A DNA stretch of 64,000 bases from Bog-159 sp963738375 (GCA_963738375.1 CAVTWL010000006.1:1116001-1180000); one strand, 5' to 3'. Shown: positions 27,311 through 38,217, numbered from the stretch's first letter. Numbers and translations are program-made. The notes: generated by a model not told the origin, from the sequence alone.

Positions 27311-28597
27311 TCACCCGAGCGTTTCATCAAGCCAATCGTAAATGTAATGATCGCGGAGCCCCGGTGCGGCGGCTTCACAGTGTTCACCCGCGCCTTGCTC
27401 GTGCGTAAAATGCACAATATGCTTCGATCCCCGTAGCGAGTCGTAAAGCTTCTGTGCCTGCCCGGGGAAGAATTGTTCGCCTTCCGGATCGGTGACCAGC
27501 ATCGGGCATTGAATGCGTCCCACTACGTCCGTCAGGTTATACTCCCTCACCGCGTGAAAGGCATCGTAAAAAGATTCCTTGCCAAAGGGACGCATCCGGA
27601 ACCGCAGCATTCCTTTCACCCGCGCATTGGACGCCGTACCCATTTGAATGAAGCGGTTGAACTCTTCTTTCTTCCCGGCGTCGAGCGGCGTGCGCACCAT
27701 GGGTGGCAGATTCCGCGTCCACGCCTCGGAGACATCAAAGACGCCGGGATCGGCGATTCCGGCGGCGATGCGATGCTCGAAGGCCAGCGCGCGGGGTACC
27801 CAGTAACCGCCCTGGCTCACCCCCACCAGTGCGATGCGTTTGGCGTCTACTTCCCGATGGCGAATCATAGCGTCGACCACCGGGGTAATTACTTTCTCCC
27901 AATCGAACCGGAAATAGAGCTTGCGGACCCAGAGCGAATCGCCCTGCCCCGGGCCGTTGAGAATGAGGGCGTTGTAGCCGCGCGCCAGAGCCCCGGCACC
28001 GCCCAGAACGTACATGCTCTTTTCCAAGCCGTCCGCGCCGGTGTTTAGAATGACCAGCGGACGGCGGCGGCGCGAGCTGTCGACCCGAAGAAACCATGCT
28101 GTCAGTGAGGCGCCTTCATAAGGGATTTCCAGCTTCTCGACCGGCGGATCGAACAAGGCGGCGGCGGACGTCCAGCAGGCGTTGTAATCCTGCCAACAGG
28201 GCAGCATGCGTTGGGGATCGCTGGTGGCATCCAGGAAACGGATGGCAGCGGCGAAATAACCGGCGGCCCACAAATACGCCTCGCGCGCGCTCACACGGTG
28301 ATGTTTGGCGGAAGACGCATCCGCAAGTTTGCGCGCTTCCTCGCCCGCGCCGGAATAGGCTCGATAAGCGGATTCGAAGTCGCCCGGCTTGATGTGCGAG
28401 GCGATCGAGAGCAATTTGCCCGGATCGGCCCCCCGATAATAAGCGCTGCCCAGGGTGACTTGAGCTGCAAAACCGAAATCAGGATCGCTGAACGGCGAGT
28501 TGCCTGCGGGAGGTTCTCCAGAGGCGACAGGTGGAGTTTGCGCGGAGGCAGCGGCGGCGGCTGCTCCGAAGGCGAGAAACGCGCGGCGAGGAGTCAT
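27311..28597 (-). CDS. Exported alpha/beta hydrolase (FrsA/esterase-like)
   Basis: The 428-residue protein begins with a twin-arginine-like signal (TPRRAFLAFGAAAAAASAQ). A helical N-terminal part of about 150 residues precedes an alpha/beta-hydrolase core. The nucleophile is S261 in LVGVSQGGYW, with a probable acid in LVTDPEGEQFF (about 375) and histidine in AGEHCEA (about 408). The oxyanion region is in LVILNTGADGLE. The architecture resembles FrsA and dihydropseudooxynicotine hydrolase-type enzymes. Substrate is unknown. It is divergent from the Nif3-like gene. Confidence 0.85.
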   Translation of the reverse strand: MTPRRAFLAFGAAAAAASAQTPPVASGEPPAGNSPFSDPDFGFAAQVTLGSAYYRGADPGKLLSIASHIKPGDFESAYRAYSGAGEEARKLADASSAKHHRVSAREAYLWAAGYFAAAIRFLDATSDPQRMLPCWQDYNACWTSAAALFDPPVEKLEIPYEGASLTAWFLRVDSSRRRRPLVILNTGADGLEKSMYVLGGAGALARGYNALILNGPGQGDSLWVRKLYFRFDWEKVITPVVDAMIRHREVDAKRIALVGVSQGGYWVPRALAFEHRIAAGIADPGVFDVSEAWTRNLPPMVRTPLDAGKKEEFNRFIQMGTASNARVKGMLRFRMRPFGKESFYDAFHAVREYNLTDVVGRIQCPMLVTDPEGEQFFPGQAQKLYDSLRGSKHIVHFTHEQGAGEHCEAAAPGLRDHYIYDWLDETLG

Positions 28598-28669
28598 AAA
28601 CGGCTGTCTCGATGGTATACGGAATCGCTGCCCACGAAGTTCCTCCGGAACTCCTGATACGATCGACTC

Positions 28670-29536
28670 GTGTCAAGAACCGCTTTTGCTATCCTACTCG
28701 CAGCGCTTTTTCACTGGCCCGCCGTGGCACAGAAACCTGTCCTGACTGCCCGCCAAGTCATTGAGCGTATCCAAAAGAACATTGGCGTGCCGTGGCAAAG
28801 CCCGACCGTGGACACCTTCAAAGCAGGCGATCCCGATACGCCTGTAACAGGCATCGCCACCACCATGATGGCGACCTACGATGTGCTTGTGCGCGCCGCC
28901 GCCGCGGGCGACAACCTGGTTATCACGCACGAACCAACCTTTTACGGACACGAGGACCATACCGCCGGCCTCGCCGCGGAGAACGACGCCGTTCTCGCCG
29001 CCAAGCAGGCCTTCATCGGCCAGCACCACATGGTGGTCTTCCGCTTTCACGACCACTGGCACATGCGCCATCCCGATGGCATTCAAAGCGGCATGATCCG
29101 CGCGCTCGGTTGGGAGAAGTTCCGCACTCCCGGTAACGATCAGTTTTTTGTCGTCCCCGAAACCACCGTGGAAAGCCTGGCTGCCGGGATCAAACAGCGC
29201 CTGGGAATTCGCACGCTCCGCGTTGTAGGCGATCCACAATTGCGCGTCACCAAGCTTGCGTTGAATCCCGGGTATCCCGGCTTTGAAGACGAGCGGCACA
29301 CGTTGCAGAACGACAGAGTGGAAGTCCTGGTGATGGGCGAAGGACTGGAGTGGGAAACCATCGAATATGGCGCCGATGCCGCCGCGGAAGGCAAGCACAA
29401 AGCCCTGATCATCCTCGGCCATATTCCTTCCGAACAGGCCGGGATGCAGGATTGCGCGGACTGGATGAAAGGCTTTGTCACCGAAGTGCCGGTCGACTTC
29501 ATCGCTACCGCCGAACCTTTTTGGCAGCCGAAATAA
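28670..29536 (+). CDS. Exported Nif3-like dinuclear metal-centre protein
   Basis: The start is GTG 28670, giving a signal peptide (AFAILLAALFHWPAVAQ), and the product is 288 residues. The Nif3/YbgI fold is shown by GIATTMMATYDVLVRAAAAG and VITHEPTFYGHEDH, where the histidine-rich motif binds two metals. A second metal-binding histidine region lies near ILGHIPSEQAGM. Family members are usually cytoplasmic and of uncertain function, some called GTP cyclohydrolase I type 2. A secretion signal is unusual for the family. It ends two bases before the stop of the convergent permease gene. Confidence 0.83.
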   Translation: MSRTAFAILLAALFHWPAVAQKPVLTARQVIERIQKNIGVPWQSPTVDTFKAGDPDTPVTGIATTMMATYDVLVRAAAAGDNLVITHEPTFYGHEDHTAGLAAENDAVLAAKQAFIGQHHMVVFRFHDHWHMRHPDGIQSGMIRALGWEKFRTPGNDQFFVVPETTVESLAAGIKQRLGIRTLRVVGDPQLRVTKLALNPGYPGFEDERHTLQNDRVEVLVMGEGLEWETIEYGADAAAEGKHKALIILGHIPSEQAGMQDCADWMKGFVTEVPVDFIATAEPFWQPK

Positions 29537-29538
29537 GT

Positions 29539-31941
29539 TTATTCGTGCCGCAGGGCCGATAGCGGGTCAGCCCGCATCGCGCGCCATGCCGGAATGCAGG
29601 TCGCCAGCACACCCGTCAGCACCAGCACCCCAATGACGCACGCATAGGTGAGCGCATCCGTCGCCGCCACTTTATAAAGCAGGGTCGAGATAAACCGCGA
29701 AGCCGCCACGGCTGCGCCCAGCCCTAACACCACGCCCGCCGCGACCGGCTTCATGCTTTGCCCCATCACCACGCGCACGATATCCTTCCGCGTGCCACCC
29801 AGCGCCAGCCGGATTCCGATTTCGCGGGTTCGCTCGCGCACGCCATACGAGATGACCCCGTAAATGCCGACGGCCGCCAGAGCCAGCGCGATAGCCGCAA
29901 AGGTTCCCAGCAGCAGCGCCGATACCCGCCAGCGCCACAGCTTATCCGCGATCACGCGCTGCATGGTTTCCACGTGCGACACCGGAATGTTACGGTCGAT
30001 TGCGCGCACCGCCGCCGCGCACGATATCGCCAGCACGCCGGGGTCGCCCTTCGTGCGCACCACGAAGGTCAGCGCCGCCAGCCCGAACGCATTCGGCCTT
30101 TGCAGGTACGGCAGATAGACCTCGTGGTCGAGATCGCCGGTCCAATCCGACTGGATGGCGTTCTTCACCACGCCCACAATGGTCATCCGCAGCGGCGCCC
30201 GATCGGGCTCCCGCAGGACGATCTGCCGGCCCACGGGATTCTCGCCGGGCCATTGCTGCCGGGCCATGGCCTCGTTGACGATGACAGACGCCGGCGCATG
30301 TTCGTCGTCCCGCGCCGTGAACGCGCGCCCGCGCAGAAGCGGGATCTGCATCGTTACGAAATAATCGGGCCGTACCACGCGATAGACAGCGCCAAACTCG
30401 TGTCCGGGCGGCGGCGCGGGACGGCCCACAACGTCGTACCCGAAGGCCCAGATATCCCCCCCCACCGGCAGATGGTTGATGGCGCTGACCGAGCGCACGC
30501 CCGGAATCGCGCTCAGCCGATCTTCAACCTGCTCGAACAGCCCCACGCGCTTTGCCGCCGTATCGTACGCGGCGGCGGGTGCGTGAACCTGTAGCGTCAG
30601 CAAATGCGAAGCGTTGAACCCCGGATCCACCACATTCAGATTGCGCAGCGTACGGATCGTCAATCCGGCCGACACGAGCAGCACGAGTGCCAGCGAAACC
30701 TGCGCGATGACGAGACCGGTGCGCGTGCGCCGTCCGCTTCCTGCGGTCGATCCGCGGCCGCCTTCTTTCAGGCTTTCGTTCAGATCCACGCCCGATGCCT
30801 GCAAGGCCGGCACGACGCCCGATACCAGCCCCACGGCCAGCGCCGCCAGCAACGCGAAGGCGAAGACGGCGGCGTCGATGGACACTTCCTGCTGCCGCGG
30901 CAAACTGGCGGCGGGCAACATGGCGCTCATCGATTGCAGGGCAAGCCGCGCGAGCAGCAATCCACCCAAGCCGCCGAGCGCCGCCAGCCCCAGGCTTTCG
31001 CCGGCCAGTTGCCTCACGATGCGCAACCGGCTCGCCCCGATCGCCAGCCGTACGGCAATTTCCTTCTGCCTCGTCACCGCTCGCGTGAGAAACAGATTGG
31101 TAATATCCGCGCACGCAATCACCAGCACCAACATCACCGTCGCCAGCAGCAAGAGCAGCGTGGGCCGGATCGCGCCGACCACCTTTTCCTGTAGGGGAAC
31201 CACTTCGATACCCAAGCCGGTGTTGGTGGCGGGATAAGCCGCAGCCAGCCGCCGCGCCACCGTATCCATCCGCGCCTGCGCTTGCGACACGCCGACGCCA
31301 GGCGCCAAACGGGCAAACAGCCGCAGCGAGCTGCCCGCCCGGTCCGTCACCCGCGTTCCGAGCATCAGTTGCGTCCACATTTCCGCCTGCGTCTGCCAGA
31401 AAGGAGCGAACTGAAACTGGGCCGGCATCACGCCGATGATCGTGTAAACCTGATCGGTAAGCTGAACGGTTTTGCCGATCACACCGACGCTGCCGCCGAA
31501 CTGCCTCTGCCACAAGCCGTAGCCGATCACCAGTTCGCGCGGCGCGCCGGGCTGGTCGTCGCCCGGGTTGAACGTGCGCCCGATCAGCGGCGGCACGCCC
31601 AGCGTGGCGAACATATTTGCCGATACCTGTAAACCGGGAATCTCTTCCGCTCGATCGGCGCCCACCAGCGATGCGCTCCAGGCTTGCGCTGCCGCCAGAT
31701 GGGAAAACGCATGCACTTGCGCCTGATAATCGAGGAAGTCCGCGGGCGCCACAGGGTATTTGCCTTCGTGCAGCGCCACCACCAACCGCCCTGGGTCGCG
31801 ATAGGGCAGCGGCTTCAGCAGCACGGAATAAACGACGCTGAAGATCGCGGTATTCGCGCCTGTCCCCAGCGCCAACACTAAAATCGTCGCCAGGGCAAAC
31901 CCGGGGCTTTTTAATAACACGCGGGGCAGCGGCAGCTTCAT
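29539..31941 (-). CDS. MacB/FtsX-type ABC transporter permease (acidobacterial orphan permease group)
   Basis: The 800-residue membrane protein opens with SPGFALATILVLALGTGANTAIFS, the first helix typical of acidobacterial orphan permeases. A large MacB periplasmic domain follows (DPGRLVVALHEG, FATLGVPPLIGRTFNPGDD, VIGYGLWQRQFGG). A three-helix FtsX block lies near 270-380, then a second periplasmic domain, then a final FtsX block with ERTREIGIRLALGGTRKDIVRVV. It lacks the usual N-terminal cytoplasmic segment of about 80 residues. No ATPase gene is adjacent. It is 18 bases downstream of the aminotransferase gene. Substrate is unknown. Confidence 0.88.
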   Translation of the reverse strand: MKLPLPRVLLKSPGFALATILVLALGTGANTAIFSVVYSVLLKPLPYRDPGRLVVALHEGKYPVAPADFLDYQAQVHAFSHLAAAQAWSASLVGADRAEEIPGLQVSANMFATLGVPPLIGRTFNPGDDQPGAPRELVIGYGLWQRQFGGSVGVIGKTVQLTDQVYTIIGVMPAQFQFAPFWQTQAEMWTQLMLGTRVTDRAGSSLRLFARLAPGVGVSQAQARMDTVARRLAAAYPATNTGLGIEVVPLQEKVVGAIRPTLLLLLATVMLVLVIACADITNLFLTRAVTRQKEIAVRLAIGASRLRIVRQLAGESLGLAALGGLGGLLLARLALQSMSAMLPAASLPRQQEVSIDAAVFAFALLAALAVGLVSGVVPALQASGVDLNESLKEGGRGSTAGSGRRTRTGLVIAQVSLALVLLVSAGLTIRTLRNLNVVDPGFNASHLLTLQVHAPAAAYDTAAKRVGLFEQVEDRLSAIPGVRSVSAINHLPVGGDIWAFGYDVVGRPAPPPGHEFGAVYRVVRPDYFVTMQIPLLRGRAFTARDDEHAPASVIVNEAMARQQWPGENPVGRQIVLREPDRAPLRMTIVGVVKNAIQSDWTGDLDHEVYLPYLQRPNAFGLAALTFVVRTKGDPGVLAISCAAAVRAIDRNIPVSHVETMQRVIADKLWRWRVSALLLGTFAAIALALAAVGIYGVISYGVRERTREIGIRLALGGTRKDIVRVVMGQSMKPVAAGVVLGLGAAVAASRFISTLLYKVAATDALTYACVIGVLVLTGVLATCIPAWRAMRADPLSALRHE

Positions 31942-31959
31942 GCTTCGTTAGACGCCGGA

Positions 31960-33039
31960 TCAGGCGAGCGGTTGGCCGGCCAGAGCCAGTTCCATGCGGC
32001 GCAAGCCTTCCTGAAACATTTCGCTGTTCACGCCCATGCCGATGCGGAAGTGGTCCGGCATCTCGAAGAAACGGCCCGGCACGGCGCTGGTCTCGTAATC
32101 CGTTCGCAGCCGCGCCAGGAACGTCTCTACGTCTTCGCTTATGAGACGCGGGAAAACCGTGGTTCCCCATGGAGCTTTCGTCGCCAAAAGCCGGCTTTGC
32201 CGTTGCAGGAATTGCGTGAGCGCCAGCCGGTCCGCTTCCACTATCCGGCGCGCACGCTCCCGGATGAAATCCAGGTGCTCGAAAGCCGCCACGCTCAACA
32301 GTTCAGCCGGATGCGCCGGGATCGAGCCGAACAGATCGTTCAGCCGCCACATTTCCCTCGCCAGATTCGGTTCGGCAAGAATCCACCCGCAGCGCAAGCC
32401 GCTCAATCCGTATACCTTCGTCAGGCTGTTGGTGACGATGAACTCCGGGCCCAGGTGGAAGGCCGAGCGCGGCGTGTGCTCGTAAACCGCATCCAGATAG
32501 ACTTCGTCGACCAGCACGTGTGCGCCCACGCTGCGCGCCATGTCGCCGATCTCGCGCAGCGCCGCCTCCGGTGTCAGCACGCTCGACGGATTGTGCAGGT
32601 TGGTGATCACGATCAGCTTCGTTTTCGGCGTCATGGCCGCGCGCACCGCGGCCGGATCCAGCGCGTAGTCGCTCTCGGGCGACCGCGCGAATCGCTTCAC
32701 GTCCGCGCCGAAATACCGCGCGGCCGAAACGAGCAGTTCGTAAGCCGGATGCTCGATCAACACTTCGTCGCCCGGCGTCAGCAGCGCCGCCATCGCCAGG
32801 TGATTCGCCATCGACGTGCCCGCCGCCGCCACCACGCAATCCGGATCGACGCCGCACTTCTGCGCGATGGCCTGCTGCAAAGGCGCGTATCCATAGGTGC
32901 TGTCGCCATTGATTTCGAGCGCCGGCTGAATGGGCAGTTCCGCCAGCGGAAACGAACCCACGCCGCTGGTGGCCAGGTTGAAGCGCGCGCGGCTCTGGGT
33001 CTTGGCCCAGTTCATGTAATCGGAATGTTTCTGTGGCAT
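31960..33039 (-). CDS. PLP-dependent class I/II aminotransferase
   Basis: I chose ATG 33039 (359 residues); a TTG-started form from 33090 overlaps the permease end and is less likely. The fold-type-I signature is complete. It has a substrate-loop region with STYGYAPLQQAIA, NPSS in VITNLHNPSSVLT (N150), the PLP-ring aspartate/tyrosine pair in VLVDEVYLD (D178, Y181), and the Schiff-base lysine K208 in SLTKVYGLSGLRCGW. The substrate amino acid is not clear. The gene begins four bases after the stop of the amino-acid permease, so uptake and transamination are probably linked. Confidence 0.88.
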   Translation of the reverse strand: MPQKHSDYMNWAKTQSRARFNLATSGVGSFPLAELPIQPALEINGDSTYGYAPLQQAIAQKCGVDPDCVVAAAGTSMANHLAMAALLTPGDEVLIEHPAYELLVSAARYFGADVKRFARSPESDYALDPAAVRAAMTPKTKLIVITNLHNPSSVLTPEAALREIGDMARSVGAHVLVDEVYLDAVYEHTPRSAFHLGPEFIVTNSLTKVYGLSGLRCGWILAEPNLAREMWRLNDLFGSIPAHPAELLSVAAFEHLDFIRERARRIVEADRLALTQFLQRQSRLLATKAPWGTTVFPRLISEDVETFLARLRTDYETSAVPGRFFEMPDHFRIGMGVNSEMFQEGLRRMELALAGQPLA

Positions 33040-33043
33040 GTCG

Positions 33044-34424
33044 TCAGGAGCGGCGCCGGCTCCAGTACCAATATACGGGAATGCCCGCAAGCAGGATCAG
33101 CAGCCCGATGGCGCTATTGGCCGGATAAGCGGCGATCGTGCTCGCCACAATGCCCAGCGCAGGCCAGCACGAAAGCCGCCGTCGTATAAGGATGTCCCGG
33201 CACGCGATAGATCCCCGCGGGCAGGCCGGCTACGTCCCGCCGCCGAAAGACGAACAGCGCCGCCGCCGTGAGCGCAAACGAGATGAAATCCACCGAAGTC
33301 ACGTAGTTCAAAATCTGCTCGTAGCGCCCCGACAGCGCGATCACGGTCGCGAAAACGCCTTGCAGCACGATGGCGACCACCGGCGCGCCGGTGCGCGGCG
33401 AAAGCCATCCCACGCTTTCTGAAGAAACAGCCCGTCGCGCGCCATCGCATAATACACGCGCGGCGCCGTCAGGATCCCCTGGCTCAAAAATCCCAGCGTC
33501 GATATCGCGATGCCCACCGCCAGGAATTCCGCGCCCGCGCTCGCCCAGCGCCACCCGCATCACCGACGATGCCGGCGTATGCGACGCCGCCAGACCCGCC
33601 GGCCCCAGCACCCGCAGGCACACGTAATTCACCGAAAGATACAGCGCGATCACGCCGATGACTCCCGCCACCAGCCCGCGCGAAAGATCCCGCCGCGGAT
33701 CGCGCATCTCGCCCGCCACGAACGTCGACGTCTGCCATCCTCCATAAGCGAACGCCACCGGAATCATGGCCGCGCCGATCGCCCGCAGCAGCCCGAACGA
33801 CACCGGCCGGTCGAGCAGCGGCAGCGGATGCACCACGCCGCCGCCCATCGCCACCCCACCACCACCAGCGCCGCGATCGCGGCGGACTTCAGCAGCATCA
33901 TGGCGCTCTGCACGTTGCTGCCGGCGCGCACGCCCAGGCAATTGATCGCCGTCAGCCCCAGCAGCGCCGCGGCCGCGATCGGCCCGTCGCCCGCCTTCAT
34001 TCCCGTGATCTCGCGATAATAGCGCGCGAACGTCACCGCCACCGCCGCCATGCCGCCGGTCTGCGTCACCAGCAGCAGCACCCATCCGTAAATGAACGCG
34101 ACCGACGGATGGTAGGCCTCGCGCAGGTACAAGATACTGGCCGCCAGAATCCGGCAGCCGCGTGGCCAATTCAGCCCAGATGAACGCGCCCGCCATCGCC
34201 AGCGCGCCGCCGATCAGCCAGACGCCCAGAATCAGGAACGGCGTGTGAACCTGCTGCGCCACCACGTACGGATTGATGAAGATGCCCGATCCGACGATGC
34301 CGCCCATCACGATCATGGTGGCGTCGAAGTAGCCGAGCTGTCGGCGTAGCTGGGTGGCGGGCAAGTCTCCTAAAGTACCACGACCGAAACGACCGAGCCG
34401 CCACGGTAACGGAGCGTCCCTCAT
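33044..34424 (-). pseudogene. APC-family amino-acid permease broken by about five single-base indels
   Basis: Reading from ATG 34424, the protein shows the APC signature FDATMIVMGGIVGSGIFINPYVV. It continues across frames through YLREAYHPSVAFIYGWVLLL, VSFGLLRAIGAAMIPVAFAYGGW, EFLAVGIAISTLGFLSQGILTAPRVYY, VGWLSPRTGAPVVAIV, and ends GIVASTIAAYP...YWYWSRRRS. Frame changes are needed near 34131, 33855, 33535, 33415 and 33155. Between them the protein is well conserved, with no other stops. This pattern suggests sequence error or a very recent loss. If intact it would be a membrane amino-acid transporter of about 460 residues serving the downstream aminotransferase. Confidence 0.8.
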
Positions 34425-34472
34425 ATCGCGTTCGCAATCGGTCCTCTGGCCAACCTTTGCTACGATGAAGCC

Positions 34473-35777
<1,305 letters not shown>

Positions 35778-35838
35778 AAATACCAGTTTGCCTGTATTCC
35801 CATCCGTTGCTCACAGCTGTAGCCTGAAACAAAAGGGA

Positions 35839-36747
35839 ATGCCTGGAAGCCGTTGGACCCAATCCCAGATCGACGGGCTCGTCGATCAGATCGTTCACCT
35901 GAAAAGGCCGCTGCCGGATATAGACGTTCCCGGCAAAACGCGAGCCGCCATCAACAATCAGCGCAAAAGACTGCAGCGCGCCGGAGTCTTGAACGGATCG
36001 TTCGCCGGCCGCGAAGTGAAGCCCTGGACTTTTCCCGAGCTGAAAAAACTCACGACTTTCACCCAGGATTATCGCTTCAGCGCCTCCTTTATCGCGCAGA
36101 TGGAATTGCTGCCCGGACGAACCAAGGATTCCATCAGCAAGATGATGGGACGCCACGACCTGGGCGATCCAGCCATCAAGGAGCGCGCGCGCAACGCTCA
36201 GCGTTTCGACTCGGAGCATCGCGCCGCGTTCGAACAGTTCCTGCAAGGCGAGGGGCGCATGCTGCCGACCATCGTCATCGCCCGCCAATCGGGCCTGGCG
36301 CAAAAAACGGTGACGGCTTACCGCCGCCGGTTGGGCATCCAACTCTCGTGGCGCGAAGCGCGTTCGTCGGAGGAGTTCCAGCGCCAGCAGCGCAAGCGAG
36401 CCATCGCTTTCGTAGCTCACACGCGCGAACGCTGGCAGCAATGGCGCGAGCGCAAGAAAACGACTTGGGAAAAACTCCGCGAGCAGTTGAGCCACCGCCC
36501 GGACTCGCCTCCCGCGCGCGTATGCCAGGAATGCGGCGAGCGATGGTTTGCCACCCGTGAGTTCTTCCACGTGCGCACCCGCCAATCCCCTGGCGGCGTG
36601 AAAGTGAGCTTTTGCCGCACCTGCCGTCTCTGCCGCGCGGAACGCCGCCGCAATCCAGAGTTTGCGGTAGCCTACCGGGCTGCAGCCTCGCCGGTCCACT
36701 TGCCGGACCCGAACTTACAGAATCCCCAACTTCATTCCCACGCGTGA
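35839..36747 (+). CDS. Unrecognised protein: tandem SANT-like modules, HTH and zinc ribbon
   Basis: The 302-residue product starts at ATG 35839; AAGGGA abuts the ATG, so the ribosome-binding site is poor and the start is tentative. Residues 1-50 and 57-115 read as two related modules. Each opens with W-T or W-T-F, then has a GKT or GRT turn before an A-I or S-I helix (GKTRAAINNQRKRL; GRTKDSISKMMGRH), like Myb/SANT repeats. A further HTH-like segment (IARQSGLAQKTVTAYRRRLG) and a basic coiled-coil stretch follow. Then comes a zinc-ribbon-like end with CQEC and CRTCRLC. I infer nucleic-acid binding. The 3' end overlaps the convergent kbl gene by 33 bases. Confidence 0.65.
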   Translation: MPGSRWTQSQIDGLVDQIVHLKRPLPDIDVPGKTRAAINNQRKRLQRAGVLNGSFAGREVKPWTFPELKKLTTFTQDYRFSASFIAQMELLPGRTKDSISKMMGRHDLGDPAIKERARNAQRFDSEHRAAFEQFLQGEGRMLPTIVIARQSGLAQKTVTAYRRRLGIQLSWREARSSEEFQRQQRKRAIAFVAHTRERWQQWRERKKTTWEKLREQLSHRPDSPPARVCQECGERWFATREFFHVRTRQSPGGVKVSFCRTCRLCRAERRRNPEFAVAYRAAASPVHLPDPNLQNPQLHSHA

Positions 36748-37896
36748 AAACACCGCCAGCGCCTGGTCCAGCTCGGCTTGGGTGTGCGTGGCTGTAACAA
36801 TCGTCCGCACCCGGGCTTTCCCCTCAGGTACCGTGGGGAACCCGATACCCGTGGCCAGTACGCCCTCTTCAAATAACGCCGCCGAGAAGGCATGTGCCGC
36901 CCGAGCCTCGCCAACCATCACCGGAGTAATCGGCGTCTCGCTCATGCCGGTGTTGAAACCAGCCTTAGCCAGGCCCGCTTTGAAATAGCGCGTGTTATCC
37001 CAGAGATTCTGAATGCGCTCCGGCTCCTGTTCGAGTACGTCAAAGGCCGCCATACACGATGCCGCCACCGCCGGCGGATGCGAGGTCGAGAACAGGAAAG
37101 GCCGTGCGCGGTGATACAGAAACTCGATCAGGGCTTTGCTGCCGCAAACGTAACCGCCCAAAACACCAATTGCCTTGGAAAGCGTGCCCACTTGAATGTG
37201 TACGCGCCCGTGCAAACCGAAATGGTCGATGGTCCCGCGCCCGTTGCGCCCCAGCACGCCCGACGAATGCGCGTCGTCCACCATCATGATCGCGCCGTGC
37301 TTCTCCGCCGCTTCCACCAATCCCGGCAGCGGCCCAATATCGCCGTCCATCGAAAATACGCCATCCGTAATCAGCAGCTTGCGGCCTGGCGTGCCATCCA
37401 GAGCCGCGAGCTTTTTTTCGGCCGCCTCCACGTCCTTGTGCGGAAACACATGGATCTTGGCGCGCGACAAGCGGCAGCCATCGATGATGCTGGCGTGATT
37501 CAATTCGTCCGAGATGATGTGATCTTCTGGAGTGAGAACCGCGGAGACGGTGCCCGCATTGGCCGCAAACCCCGACTGAAACACCACGCACGCTTCGACG
37601 TTCTTAAACGCCGCGATGCGCCGTTCGAGTTCTATGTGCAGCGACATCGTGCCCGATATCGTGCGCACCGCGCCGGAACCTACGCCAAATCTCCGCGTCG
37701 CATCCAGTGCCGCCTCGCGCAACTTGGGGTGCGTAGTCAGCCCGAGATAATTATTTGACGCCAGATTGATGACGTCGCGTCCGTCGAATCGCGCTTCCGC
37801 CGCGCTTTCTGTCTCTAAAACGCGCAGCCTTTGATAAGTCCCGGCGCGTTTCCAGGCTTCTAATTGCTCGCCCAGGTAGGCTAGAGGATCATTCAT
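36715..37896 (-). CDS. kbl: Glycine C-acetyltransferase (2-amino-3-ketobutyrate CoA ligase)
   Basis: The 393-residue length and motifs fit the alpha-oxoamine synthase family. These include LASNNYLGLTTHP, GVGSGAVRTISGT, H134 in ELNHASIIDG, D207 and H210 in MMVDDAHSSGVLG, and the PLP lysine K241 in GTLSKAIGVLGGY. The substrate-specific positions look more like Kbl than BioF or HemA. It catalyses the CoA-dependent step between 2-amino-3-ketobutyrate and glycine in threonine breakdown. No tdh gene is adjacent, so a related KAS-type role remains possible. Confidence 0.88.
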   Translation of the reverse strand: MNDPLAYLGEQLEAWKRAGTYQRLRVLETESAAEARFDGRDVINLASNNYLGLTTHPKLREAALDATRRFGVGSGAVRTISGTMSLHIELERRIAAFKNVEACVVFQSGFAANAGTVSAVLTPEDHIISDELNHASIIDGCRLSRAKIHVFPHKDVEAAEKKLAALDGTPGRKLLITDGVFSMDGDIGPLPGLVEAAEKHGAIMMVDDAHSSGVLGRNGRGTIDHFGLHGRVHIQVGTLSKAIGVLGGYVCGSKALIEFLYHRARPFLFSTSHPPAVAASCMAAFDVLEQEPERIQNLWDNTRYFKAGLAKAGFNTGMSETPITPVMVGEARAAHAFSAALFEEGVLATGIGFPTVPEGKARVRTIVTATHTQAELDQALAVFSRVGMKLGIL

Positions 37897-37917
37897 ATCC
37901 CCCAGTCTAAGTCAAAG

Positions 37918-38217
37918 TTAACGCGGATTGCCCGAATCCGATGGCGGCGGCGTCTTCCGTGCGCGCGCGCCTTTCTCTTTGTCGCGATGTTTCGCTTCCG
38001 GCGCCATGCGGTCGGCGTTAATTTGCCCGCGCTCGCGCGCTTCTTCGATCCGCTCCTGCCGGTCCGCGGCGGCCTGCTTGGCCTTCTCGTAGCGGATGGC
38101 CTCCGCTACACCCGAGTTGTCCTGGTCACGGTCGCGATCGTCGGCCAGCATGGCTGGCAGCCCAGCCATCGCGCCTGCCAATCCGAGAATTAACGCGCAT
38201 CTGCTTGCTTTGAACAT
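37918..38217 (-). CDS. Small exported charged protein, unknown function
   Basis: The 99-residue protein starts at ATG 38217, with a perfect AGGAGG six bases upstream. A signal peptide (CALILGLAGAMAGLPAMLA) precedes a very hydrophilic, largely helical mature part rich in Arg, Lys, Asp and Glu, for example DRDRDQDN, RQERIEEARERG and KHRDKEKGARARK. The strong ribosome-binding site suggests high expression. No family is recognised. Confidence 0.7.
   Translation of the reverse strand: MFKASRCALILGLAGAMAGLPAMLADDRDRDQDNSGVAEAIRYEKAKQAAADRQERIEEARERGQINADRMAPEAKHRDKEKGARARKTPPPSDSGNPR

Noticed and set aside
30524..32170. A 548-codon reverse-strand frame overlapping the MacB-like permease and the aminotransferase
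   Set aside because: Arginine/glycine-rich shadow frame with no domain; the permease frame fully explains this DNA.
33039..33090. TTG 33090 as the start of the aminotransferase
   Set aside because: These bases encode the end of the permease in another frame, and ATG 33039 follows the permease stop directly.
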